A DNA stretch of 25,218 nt from a bacterium. GTDB lineage: Bacteria; UBP15; UBA6099; DSWB01. The notes below the pieces were generated by a model. That model searched no databases and had not been told where the DNA came from. It was given only the letters and a program-made list of their open reading frames with translations. Made by a program: the position numbers and the translations under genes. Numbering within the stretch: position 1 is the stretch's first letter; each line of letters opens with the position of its first letter. This document shows, in pieces, positions 1 through 6,349 of this stretch. The stretch spans positions 1 through 25,218 of the forward strand of contig JAGUYV010000068.1 of NCBI GenBank assembly GCA_020061125.1, read 5' to 3'.

Positions 1-41
1 ATTGGATGGCTTGCTCGAGGGTGAGCAGCTCCGCGGCGCGC
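1..41. repeat. 41-bp exact direct repeat, copy at the window edge
   Basis: These 41 bases are identical to 335-375 in the same orientation and diverge at base 42. The copy at 335-375 makes sense as the signal-peptide/first-helix junction of the tolC gene. This copy interrupts that gene out of frame, exactly at the window boundary. A k-mer-sized duplication at a sequence end is typical of a short-read assembly artefact, but a genuine short tandem duplication cannot be excluded. Confidence 0.9.
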
Positions 42-437
42 TGCGTCCAGCGCGGCGCGCACCTTGCCGCCCGTGTACACCGCTTGCTGCATGGTGAAGC
101 GCGAGTTGTAGTTGGTGGCCGATCCCGGATCGTTGATCGTGGCCATCATCGCGGGCGTGAAACTGCGCTGGTTCAGCGAGGTCATGAACGCATACACGGG
201 ATTGTCCGTGCGCGTCATGGTTTCGCTCAATGAAAACTGCGGGCGGAACCCGCTGCGAGCCTCGTCCACCTGCGCAGCCGCGCCTCGTTCCCTGGCCGCC
301 ATGCTCTTGAGCTGCGGGCTGTTGGCGTATGCGGATTGGATGGCTTGCTCGAGGGTGAGCAGCTCCGCGGCGCGCGCTCCCGTGCCGGCCGCAAGCGCCG
401 TCAGCAATACCAGTGTCCATGTGAGCAGTCTGTTCAT
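1..437 (-). CDS. TolC-family outer membrane efflux protein, N-terminal part only
   Basis: Outer-membrane channel subunit of a tripartite efflux or type I secretion pump. An ATG at 437 follows a good ribosome site (GGGAG, about 5 nt upstream) and opens a frame that runs to the window edge. Residues 1-23 form a Sec signal peptide with a Leu/Ala-rich core. Next comes LTLEQAIQSAYANSP, the typical start of a TolC/OEP repeat, then an alanine-rich helix and the region FTMQQAVYTGGKVRAALDAA, which matches the usual 'Q.ly.GG.....a' segment before the first transmembrane strands. About 300 or more residues of the usual 420-480 are missing. The last 41 bases (1-41) duplicate 335-375 in another reading frame, so residues after about 131 are not trustworthy. 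The family assignment rests on recognised motifs; the pump partners are outside the window. Confidence 0.82.
   Translation of the reverse strand, partial: MNRLLTWTLVLLTALAAGTGARAAELLTLEQAIQSAYANSPQLKSMAARERGAAAQVDEARSGFRPQFSLSETMTRTDNPVYAFMTSLNQRSFTPAMMATINDPGSATNYNSRFTMQQAVYTGGKVRAALDAARRGAAHPRASHP
335..375. repeat. 41-bp exact direct repeat, copy inside the tolC reading frame
   Basis: Second copy of the 41-base repeat at 1-41. Here it is in frame and encodes the end of the signal peptide and the first mature residues (AAELLTLEQAIQ region) of the TolC-like protein. It is therefore probably the authentic copy. Confidence 0.9.
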
Positions 438-862
438 GTCTCCCACCCCGGTTCTGTGTTCAATCGTCATTATCGCATGAGGGCATGTCCAGGTTTCCGA
501 ATCGCAATTCTTGCAATTCCTACCTGCAAATACGATTTTACCCTGATTTGTTCCCTCAAGACAAGGTTCCGCGTTTTTTCTTATTGCTGCATGCCGCAAC
601 GCATCGCGGCTTGTGGTGTAATAATCAATTCTCATGCCACGCGCACAGCTCGGAGAGAAACATCTGGGGGAAACAGTCGGAGGAACAGAAAAATGCGATC
701 AATAAGGAGAAAAAAATCCTTTTCGCATATCTGTTAAATGCGGTCTGGAACCAGTGAGTTCGAACGGAGCGTTACCGGAGCCGTCTGGTAACGCATGTAA
801 AGTAACGGGGCAGATGGCAGGTTGCGTTATGCCGGAGTTGCGAACCGGGGAATGCGGCTGAT
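438..862. other. AT-richer intergenic region between tolC and the DUF1232 gene
   Basis: About 425 bases with no convincing gene. Both flanking genes are on the minus strand, so this holds the tolC promoter and the 3' end of the DUF1232 transcript. A GATAAT-like -10 for tolC lies at 474-469 on the minus strand, without a clear -35. A near-tandem 9-base repeat (minus strand GAATTGCAA GAATTGCGA) lies at about 502-521. A 14-codon ORF at 693-737 on the plus strand has a strong ribosome site (GGAGG at 679-683, 9 nt before ATG) but only a short basic product. Base composition is visibly more AT-rich from about 480 to 760 than in the flanking genes. Confidence 0.5.
769..794. other. Strong 11-bp hairpin, no U-tract
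   Basis: Arms GCGTTACCGGA (769-779) and TCTGGTAACGC (784-794) pair over 11 bp with one G-U wobble and a GCCG loop. It lies about 70 nt past the stop of the DUF1232 gene and could stabilise or end that transcript. Neither strand has a run of T after the stem, so a classical intrinsic terminator is not supported. Confidence 0.6.
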
Positions 863-1342
863 TTATGAATCATTACCGCCGTCGGACGAAGCAAGCTGCT
901 GCGCTGGCTGTTGCGGGCCGCGGCTGAAGCGCGCCAGCACGCCCTCGATGGTTGCTTTGATGGATGCGTAGCGCTGCTCCACCACAGGTTCGATTTCATC
1001 CATGGCGCGGCGCAGGGTCTGTTCCATGTCGTAATCGTCGCCCATGTGTTCGAGCCAGTGCTCGCGCAGCACATCGGGCGGGCAGAATTTCATGTATTGC
1101 ACCAGCACGAGAAGGATGACCACGATGTCGTCGCCCTTGCCCACCAACGGGGCGAAGTCGGGCAGGAAATCAAAGGGCAGGGCCACATAGGCCACGGACC
1201 CGGCGGTGACCAGCTTGAGCCAGCGCGGCACGCGCGGGTCGCGGAACAGCGCCAGTTGCAGGCCCATGAGTTTGGGCAGTATGGTCAGGAAATTCGCCAT
1301 GGACGGGAATTTGCCCTTGAGTTCGTTGAGTCTGTCTTCCAT
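863..1342 (-). CDS. DUF1232 (YkvA-like) small membrane protein
   Basis: Small predicted inner-membrane protein; the family has no established biochemical role. The diagnostic block is DPRVPRWLKLVTAGSVAYVA followed by LPFDFLPDFAPLVGKGDD and IVVILLVLVQY, which gives the DUF1232 signature P-x-D-x-x-P-D-x-x-P...DD within two hydrophobic helices. The protein is 159 aa from the ATG at 1342. That start has GGGGAAG 8 nt upstream and a TATAAT box 43 nt upstream. An in-frame ATG at 1372 would add 10 residues but lies only a few bases from the predicted transcription start and lacks a ribosome site. The C-terminal tail is Gln/Ser-rich and probably disordered. The gene has its own promoter after the unrelated secreted-protein gene upstream. 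Confidence 0.85.
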   Translation of the reverse strand: MEDRLNELKGKFPSMANFLTILPKLMGLQLALFRDPRVPRWLKLVTAGSVAYVALPFDFLPDFAPLVGKGDDIVVILLVLVQYMKFCPPDVLREHWLEHMGDDYDMEQTLRRAMDEIEPVVEQRYASIKATIEGVLARFSRGPQQPAQQLASSDGGNDS

Positions 1343-1384
1343 GTCAGCCACTTCCCCGATCTGGTTAATCATTTTCGGAGTTTC

Positions 1385-1390
1385 ATTATA
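1385..1390 (-). promoter_or_regulatory. Perfect TATAAT -10 box for the DUF1232 gene
   Basis: The minus strand reads TATAAT at 1390-1385, giving a predicted transcription start near 1378 and a leader of about 36 nt before the ATG at 1342. No good -35 is visible 16-18 nt upstream. Confidence 0.5.
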
Positions 1391-1504
1391 TAGGGCCGGA
1401 GGCGAAAAGTATAGGATCGCGCGCCGGGCGGCGTCGCAACGCGTGTGAAAGGGGCTGTCGCACAATCAATATTTGCAGCTTAATTAATTGATAACGCCCG
1501 CGCG

Positions 1505-2662
1505 TTACTCCAGGTCCACGGCCTGCTCACGCACCGGGACCATGCGTTCCGCGGGTTTGAGCATGGCCGCGCCCGTGTAGTCTATAATGATGGCGCTGAC
1601 ATCTTGAAAAATGCTCTCTCGCGCAGGAGGCGGGGTGTTCGCAAAGGTGTTGAGGCTCGTGCCCGTGAACACATGCAGGCCCTGTTCCGGGGTGCACGGC
1701 AGAATCTCGCGGGCCACGCGCAACTGGATGGAGCCGTCGCGCACCGCGCACGACACGGCGCCGGGGTCTGCCTGCCATTGCCCGGCCATGCGCACCACGC
1801 CCAGGCAGAACAGATCCGGCTCCGGCCACGGCGTGAAATACACGAACGCGGTGTTGGCCAGCGGCTCCAGCCGGGTGTACGCCGCAGCGTCGTACAGGCC
1901 CAGATAATACACCTTGAACTGGTTGCGGAACAGATCCAGCACGCGCGGCGGGGCCGCGGTTTTTATCTCGAAGTACACAAAATTCTCGTCGAATCCGGCG
2001 CGCGTCCTGATGATGTCGAGCGCGGGGTCCGCGCTGAAATCCTCATAATCCGCATAAGTGGTTTCGCCGGACAAGGGAACCATGCAGTCCGTATCCTCGA
2101 ACGGGAATGATTTCACGCGGCAGGGGATTTCCGTGTAAGTGTCATCGTCCGGAGACACGGCGCGCACGAACCAGCGGATTTGCGCTGCGTCCGCGGGCAC
2201 GGGCAGAAATGTGCTGAACGCATTCGCGGATTCGTCGAACAGGGCAGGGGATGCGAGCCACGCGCCATCGGGATCGGAATAGGTGTAGAATACGGTCACG
2301 AGGGGCGGGTCCGCAGGTTTCATGTCCTGAAATTCGATGCTGATGCGCAAAGGCTGGCCGGGCTGCGCGGGGTCGGGCGACGCTTGCGCGCTCTTGATCA
2401 GGGGCGCCTTGAGCCGCGTCTGAATTTTGTTGTTGAGATAATAAAACCCCGTTGGCAGGGTCTGCTGGCCCGGTTCCGGCGTCACGCGCGGCTGTTCGGT
2501 GCATTTGCGGCGGCAGTTGAACAGGCCGCGATCCTCGATGGGCGAGCACTCGTCCTCGCACACATCGCTCACCGCGCGCACGGGCGCGGCCGCGCACAAC
2601 GCCAGCGCGCACGCCAGCACAGCGAGTAAGGCCCATCGGATTGTTCCGGTTGCGCGCGGCAC
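1505..2662 (-). CDS. Secreted protein of unknown function with twin CX3C motif
   Basis: I do not recognise the family. The GTG start at 2662 is chosen because AGGGAA lies about 9 nt upstream and a Sec signal peptide follows at once (residues 1-30, core LLAVLACALALCAAA, cleavage probably after VRA). The mature N-terminus carries C35-x3-C39-x10-C50-x3-C54, the spacing of a disulfide-pinned helical hairpin. The rest (about residues 60-385) looks like beta-rich extracytoplasmic domains. Residues about 85-170 resemble an Ig-like segment (VTVFYTYSDPDGAW, IRWFVRAVSPDDDTYTEIPC), and the segment after about 190 has ENFVYFEIKTA and ARESIFQDVSAIIIDYTGAA. It is probably exported to the periplasm or cell surface. 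The gene stands alone, divergent from the 2754 gene across a shared AT-rich promoter region. Confidence 0.75.
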   Translation of the reverse strand: MPRATGTIRWALLAVLACALALCAAAPVRAVSDVCEDECSPIEDRGLFNCRRKCTEQPRVTPEPGQQTLPTGFYYLNNKIQTRLKAPLIKSAQASPDPAQPGQPLRISIEFQDMKPADPPLVTVFYTYSDPDGAWLASPALFDESANAFSTFLPVPADAAQIRWFVRAVSPDDDTYTEIPCRVKSFPFEDTDCMVPLSGETTYADYEDFSADPALDIIRTRAGFDENFVYFEIKTAAPPRVLDLFRNQFKVYYLGLYDAAAYTRLEPLANTAFVYFTPWPEPDLFCLGVVRMAGQWQADPGAVSCAVRDGSIQLRVAREILPCTPEQGLHVFTGTSLNTFANTPPPARESIFQDVSAIIIDYTGAAMLKPAERMVPVREQAVDLE

Positions 2663-2683
2663 TTTACGAATTCCCTTTCAGGT

Positions 2684-2689
2684 TATAAT
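2684..2689 (+). promoter_or_regulatory. TATAAT -10 box in a bidirectional promoter region
   Basis: TATAAT on the plus strand would start the 2754-3927 transcript near 2696, leaving a leader of about 58 nt with a small CCGGG/CCCGG stem at 2706-2722. The same AT-rich stretch also offers a minus-strand TTGTTG-17-TAATAT arrangement (about 2716-2688) for the divergent secreted-protein gene starting at 2662. The two promoters would overlap, so the divergent genes may compete or be co-regulated. Confidence 0.45.
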
Positions 2690-2753
2690 ATTAGCAGGCT
2701 GGACACCGGGCAACAATCCCGGCCCGGCCACTCTTGGACACGGACCGCGCGCC

Positions 2754-3128
2754 ATGAACGACTGGAACGACAACCCGGATCAGGAACCCGTGGATCTGGA
2801 TCTGCTGAACGATTTGCCCGAAGCCTCTCCCGGAGACCTCGCTGCGCAGGCTTCGAGCGGCGTGTCCGTGGAAACGCGCGACGAATCCCGCGGGGCCGAA
2901 ACGCCCCGCAAGGTGATCATCAACGGCCGCGAGTACCCGGTGCTCGAGGTGCTCGGCCGCAGCCGCGTGCGCCGCGTTGACCAGTCCGGCGACGAAGATC
3001 ACTTCAAGGTCACACTCGACATTTACGGCGAAGCCGATATCGTGTACCACCATAGCTGGGACGGATGGACACTGGAAGAGAAGAAAGCGGACAAGTCCTT
3101 CACCGACATGTTCCTCGAACGCGGCTGA
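2754..3128 (+). CDS. Unrecognised acidic protein, 124 aa
   Basis: No family recognised. The first 45 residues are acidic and probably disordered (MNDWNDNPDQEPVDLDLLND). A compact segment of about 70 residues follows, with KVIINGREYPVLEVLGRSRV, then DHFKVTLDIYGEADIVYHHS and a C-terminal W-rich helix (WDGWTLEEKKADKSFTDMFL). There is no signal peptide or membrane segment, so a cytoplasmic protein is expected. The ATG at 2754 is the first in-frame start after the predicted promoter; no ribosome site is evident. The stop is 10 nt before the TatD start, which also lacks a ribosome site, so the pair is probably translationally coupled. Confidence 0.65.
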   Translation: MNDWNDNPDQEPVDLDLLNDLPEASPGDLAAQASSGVSVETRDESRGAETPRKVIINGREYPVLEVLGRSRVRRVDQSGDEDHFKVTLDIYGEADIVYHHSWDGWTLEEKKADKSFTDMFLERG

Positions 3129-3138
3129 CTCTCCCCCC

Positions 3139-3927
3139 ATGTTTGTTGACACGCACGCGCACATCACCATGAAACAGTTTGGCGCGGACCGCGAGGCCGT
3201 GGTGCGGCGCGCGCACGATGCGGGCGTTCGCGCCATCCTCGATGTGGGCCTGGACATCGCCACCAACCGCCGCGCCGTGGAATACGCGCGCACCCAGCCC
3301 GGCGTGTTCCCCATCATCGGGTTCCACCCGCACGAGGCATCCGAGTTCGACGCGGATGCGTTTCAGAAACAAATCAATGAATACGGGGCAGAGGCCGTGG
3401 CCCTGGGCGAATTCGGGCTGGACCATTTCAAGGAGTATTCCCCCAAACTCGTGCAGAAGCGCGTGCTCGAACAGGTTCTGGGCATGAGCATGGCCGCGGG
3501 CAAGCCCGTGATCATCCACTGCCGCGAGGCCGAGCGCGCCATCCTGCCCATTCTGAAAGCGGCCGCAGACCCGCTGCCCGGCGTCATGCACTGTTTCGCC
3601 GGGGATGTGAATTTCCTCAAGCAGGTGCTGGATCTGGGCATGCACATCTCCGTGGGCGGCCCGGCCACCTATCCCAGGGCGGACCGTCTGGAGAGCGTGC
3701 TCAAGGCCGTGCCCCTGGACCGCCTGCTGCTCGAAACCGATTGTCCCTATCTGGCCCCGCAGCAGTTCCGCGGCAAGCGCAACGAGCCGTCCTACATCCC
3801 CCTTATCGCCGAACGCATCGCGCGCATCCGCGGCGTGTCCGCGCACGACATCGGCCGCGCCACCACGCACAACGCCATCTCGCTGTTCAACCTTCCGCGC
3901 GGCGCGTTCCATCCCGAACTACAGTAA
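3139..3927 (+). CDS. TatD-family metal-dependent hydrolase/DNase
   Basis: A TIM-barrel amidohydrolase-fold enzyme. Characterised TatD proteins are cytoplasmic metal-dependent 3'-5' exonucleases linked to DNA repair and quality control. All metal-ligand motifs are present: H6-A-H8 in VDTHAHI, E91 in ALGEFGLDHF, H127 in IIHCREAE, H151 in VMHCFAGD, and D201 in LLLETDCPYLAP followed by the usual RGKRNEPSYIPLI loop. The length of 262 aa is normal. The ATG at 3139 begins with the canonical MFVDTHAH. The preceding sequence is C-rich with no ribosome site, which suggests coupling to the gene ending at 3128. It converges on the minus-strand gene ending at 3963 across 35 nt with no clear terminator. 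The symbol is left blank because the tatD, ycfH and yjjV branches cannot be told apart here. Confidence 0.93.
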   Translation: MFVDTHAHITMKQFGADREAVVRRAHDAGVRAILDVGLDIATNRRAVEYARTQPGVFPIIGFHPHEASEFDADAFQKQINEYGAEAVALGEFGLDHFKEYSPKLVQKRVLEQVLGMSMAAGKPVIIHCREAERAILPILKAAADPLPGVMHCFAGDVNFLKQVLDLGMHISVGGPATYPRADRLESVLKAVPLDRLLLETDCPYLAPQQFRGKRNEPSYIPLIAERIARIRGVSAHDIGRATTHNAISLFNLPRGAFHPELQ

Positions 3928-3962
3928 CCTTTTATTGAAATATTGTAAGAAAGTGAAGATCG

Positions 3963-4937
3963 CTATTTCGCGGAAGTCCAGCGTGTGCCGCGGAACACAA
4001 GCGTCAATTCTTTTTCGTGATAGGCATAGATGCGGAACGAGCAGGCTTCGAGGTCGCAGACCTGGGTCAGAAGATCGGCGTCACCATCCAGGTCTGCGTC
4101 AATCACATCCACGGGATATTCCCATCCGCCGGCGAGAAGGTTGTCTCCGTCCGCATACGACCATGAGACCGGGATCAGGCTTTTGTCCTCATGTCTGGCG
4201 ACCATGAAAAAGGCGTGGCGCACGCACTCTGCGCGGTTGTAAACGCCCGCGCATTCGGGGATGGGGCGGGACACGACCAGTGAGCCGGCGACCAGCACGG
4301 GCGCGCCGGACGCGGGCTGCACGATGGCGAATTCCGCGGGCTGCGCGCTCATGGCCTCGGCTTCTTCCACCCCGTATTTTTTCAATCCGATCTGGCCGAC
4401 GCGCTGGTATTCCTTCTGATATGCTGTGACGGCGTCGAGCGATATCTGGGCGCGGTAAGTGCGCGTGGCTTCGGCGCTGTCGCCGGCCACGGCCAGCAGC
4501 GTGGTCACTCCGCCGAGGTTTTCCTTGAGCGTGACATCCGCCAGCGCGGCCAGGGGTTGATCGCAGCAGGGGTACAGGTTGTCCTGGGTGATGGCGGCCT
4601 GACCCACGGTCTTGCCCCGGTAAGTGAGCGCCATGGAGCCGCCGGCCTGTATCAGGTCGAGCTGTTCGCGCGGGATGTCGTAAAGCGCGCCCTCGTAAAA
4701 AATGGCCGCGGCCGTGATCTGCCCGGTCAGGGCTGGGGTAGGAATTTCTGCGGTGGCGGTGCTTGTGGCGGCGACCGTGCCGGTGGCCGGCTCCGCGACG
4801 GGGAAAGCCGCCGATGCGGGTTTGTCCAGCCGCACCAAGGAGTACATGCGCCCGGCGGCGCGCGCCTGGGCGTTTGATAAAACTGCCGCCGTGAGCGCGG
4901 CCAGAAGAATCAGCAAAAGCCGTTTGCCTGGTGTCAT
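3963..4937 (-). CDS. Secreted protein with Ca-binding-like DxDxDG loop, unknown function
   Basis: No named family recognised. The ATG at 4937 overlaps the TGA of the upstream DUF89 gene as ATGA, and the signal peptide starts right there (residues 1-28, core LLLILLAALTAAVL), so longer upstream starts are rejected. The 324-aa product has a vicinal cysteine pair at 124-125 (NLYPCCDQP). A middle repeat-like beta region follows, then a calcium-loop-like run of alternating aspartates (D280, D282, D284, G285, D286, D288) of the type seen in FG-GAP/VCBS proteins, and two further cysteines near 294 and 299. The protein is probably periplasmic or surface-exposed. Co-translation with a cytosolic DUF89 phosphatase is unexpected and does not explain its role. 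Confidence 0.75.
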   Translation of the reverse strand: MTPGKRLLLILLAALTAAVLSNAQARAAGRMYSLVRLDKPASAAFPVAEPATGTVAATSTATAEIPTPALTGQITAAAIFYEGALYDIPREQLDLIQAGGSMALTYRGKTVGQAAITQDNLYPCCDQPLAALADVTLKENLGGVTTLLAVAGDSAEATRTYRAQISLDAVTAYQKEYQRVGQIGLKKYGVEEAEAMSAQPAEFAIVQPASGAPVLVAGSLVVSRPIPECAGVYNRAECVRHAFFMVARHEDKSLIPVSWSYADGDNLLAGGWEYPVDVIDADLDGDADLLTQVCDLEACSFRIYAYHEKELTLVFRGTRWTSAK

Positions 4938-5800
4938 GACCCGGTTTTCAGTTTGTCGCTCCGAATGAGCATGATGTCGCCGATTTGCGTTCCAGTGCGC
5001 GCGCCCACGAGCCGGCATTTGGTGGTGAACAGCAAGAAAAGGTTGGCCCGATCCTGTTCGCAAAGGGACTCGAAATTGGCCTGACCCTTGGCAATGATGA
5101 TATCGGCGGAATGGAAAAGATCAAGAAAATCCGCGGACATGCGTTCGAGCGGAATGCCGGGGCAGGCGTGGCCCGTGTCCGTGATCTCCGCGAGTTCGTG
5201 CAGCCCGGAGTCGAGCGCATCCTCGCGCGTGGCGTCGTTCAGAATGGGCGCGCCGCGCACGCAGACCACGAGCCGTTTGTCCCGCAACTGTTCCAGCAGC
5301 AATGTGTCGAAAACGATTTCCCCGGCGTTGTCCGCGAGCAGAAGCACGGTGCACGCGGCGCGGAGCTGCACGAAGAAATCCTCCCGGTGGTCTATGGCGA
5401 ACGGCACATCGAGAATTTTTTCCACGGTTTCGTCCAGGTCCAGAAACGCCTGGGACCCGAAGTCAATGACATTGCCCGCGATGCCCATGCGCACGGCGGC
5501 GTCCAGAGGATCGGGTGCGGCCAGCACGCGGCGGCGTGCATCGGGCAGCATGTCCAGCGCACGCCGGGTGTACTCTTTTTTCACTCGGGCGTAAGGGTCC
5601 GGACAGCCCGTGGCTTCGCGAATGAGCCGGTGTACGGTTTCCGCTGCGTCGTGGGATTGCATGTGCGGTCCGGCTGTGCGCACGAACGCGGCGATTTCCG
5701 ACATGGTGCGCCACCACAGGGTTTGATCATCCGTGGCGAATCGTGCGGCCTGCAGTGCCTGCCGGAAATAGCATGGAATGCAGTCAATGTGGATTTTCAC
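4934..5800 (-). CDS. DUF89 / ARMT1-like damage-control phosphatase
   Basis: Member of the DUF89 metal-dependent phosphatase family. Characterised relatives remove harmful or damaged phosphometabolites; the substrate here is unknown. Signatures are the N-terminal C7-x2-C10 (DCIPCY) typical of the prokaryotic subfamily, GNVIDFG at 109-115, LLADNAGEIVFD around 154-165 (the metal/phosphate-site aspartate and Asn), VRGAPILNDAT at 181-191 and IIAKGQANFESL at 235-246. The length of 288 aa is normal. The GTG start at 5800 has a G-rich ribosome site (GGGGG about 7 nt upstream). An AT-rich CATAAT-like -10 lies at about 5840 on the minus strand, divergent from yjbQ. It is first in an operon with the secreted protein, joined by a 4-nt ATGA overlap. 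Confidence 0.92.
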   Translation of the reverse strand: MKIHIDCIPCYFRQALQAARFATDDQTLWWRTMSEIAAFVRTAGPHMQSHDAAETVHRLIREATGCPDPYARVKKEYTRRALDMLPDARRRVLAAPDPLDAAVRMGIAGNVIDFGSQAFLDLDETVEKILDVPFAIDHREDFFVQLRAACTVLLLADNAGEIVFDTLLLEQLRDKRLVVCVRGAPILNDATREDALDSGLHELAEITDTGHACPGIPLERMSADFLDLFHSADIIIAKGQANFESLCEQDRANLFLLFTTKCRLVGARTGTQIGDIMLIRSDKLKTGS

Positions 5801-5892
5801 GAAAGGCCCCCGCGTCCGGAGTTTGTGTCCTTATATTATGGACCGTGCGGCGCGGCGTCCATGAAACGGTTCCGCGACGCGGCCTGTATTGC

Positions 5893-5898
5893 TATAAT
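5893..5898 (+). promoter_or_regulatory. TATAAT -10 box for the yjbQ-der transcript, inside a small dyad
   Basis: TATAAT lies 27 nt before the ATG at 5926. The box sits within TTGCT-(6)-AGCAA (5889-5904), an inverted repeat that could be an operator or simply chance. The -35 17 nt upstream is poor (TTCCGC). Confidence 0.45.
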
Positions 5899-5925
5899 CA
5901 GCAACAACGGGCAGGATTGAGCGCC

Positions 5926-6342
5926 ATGGTGAAAACGGAAACCATCAGCATCGAGACCCGGGGCAACGGCCACATGGTGGATGTCACGGGCCGGGTTGCG
6001 GAATTCGTAAAGAACGCAGGGCTGGCCGAGGGCGTCGTGATCGTGTTCACACCCGGCGCCACGGGCGCGGTCACGACAATCGAGTTCGAGAGCGGTCTGG
6101 AGCAGGATTTCGCGCGGCTCATGGAAGAACTCGCGCCCCAGCAGCGCGAGTACGCACACAATGCGCGCTGGGGCGACGGCAACGGCCACAGCCATATACG
6201 CGCGTCCCTGCTCGGCCCGTCCCTGGCCGTACCCGTGCTCGACGGGCGCCCCATTCTTGGAACCTGGCAGCAAATTATCGTTCTGGATTTCGACGCGCAT
6301 CCGCGCTCGCGCAAAGTCGTGTTCCAGGCCATCGGAGAGTAG
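5926..6342 (+). CDS. YjbQ/UPF0047 family protein
   Basis: A small cytosolic protein of the UPF0047 family. E. coli YjbQ has a weak thiamine-phosphate synthase side activity; the true role of the family is not settled. Conserved parts are the N-terminal strand ISIETRGNGHMVDVT, FTPGATGAVTTIEFESG (the family's H/TTa...NE region), and the metal/ligand motif GDGNGHSHIRASLLGPSLA at about 84-101 with H88 and H90, followed by GTWQQIIVLDFDAHPRSRKV. The length of 138 aa is typical. The ATG at 5926 has AGGA about 10 nt upstream. The stop lies 7 nt before the TTG start of der, and der's ribosome site overlaps the end of this gene, so the two are probably one operon. Confidence 0.93.
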   Translation: MVKTETISIETRGNGHMVDVTGRVAEFVKNAGLAEGVVIVFTPGATGAVTTIEFESGLEQDFARLMEELAPQQREYAHNARWGDGNGHSHIRASLLGPSLAVPVLDGRPILGTWQQIIVLDFDAHPRSRKVVFQAIGE

Positions 6343-6349
6343 GAAACCA

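Noticed and set aside
485-757. A 90-codon plus-strand frame in the intergenic gap
   Set aside because: The start has no ribosome site, the composition is random-looking and no domain is visible. Only the small ORF at 693-737 has a good ribosome site.
438-862. A cyclic-di-GMP or other known riboswitch
   Set aside because: The ACGCGCACAG stretch at about 640 vaguely recalls a GEMM core, but the paired helices and second conserved loop are missing, and no plus-strand gene follows.
4985-5920. A 311-codon plus-strand frame across the DUF89 gene
   Set aside because: It is the antisense shadow of a gene with all DUF89 motifs, and it has no ribosome site or recognisable domain.
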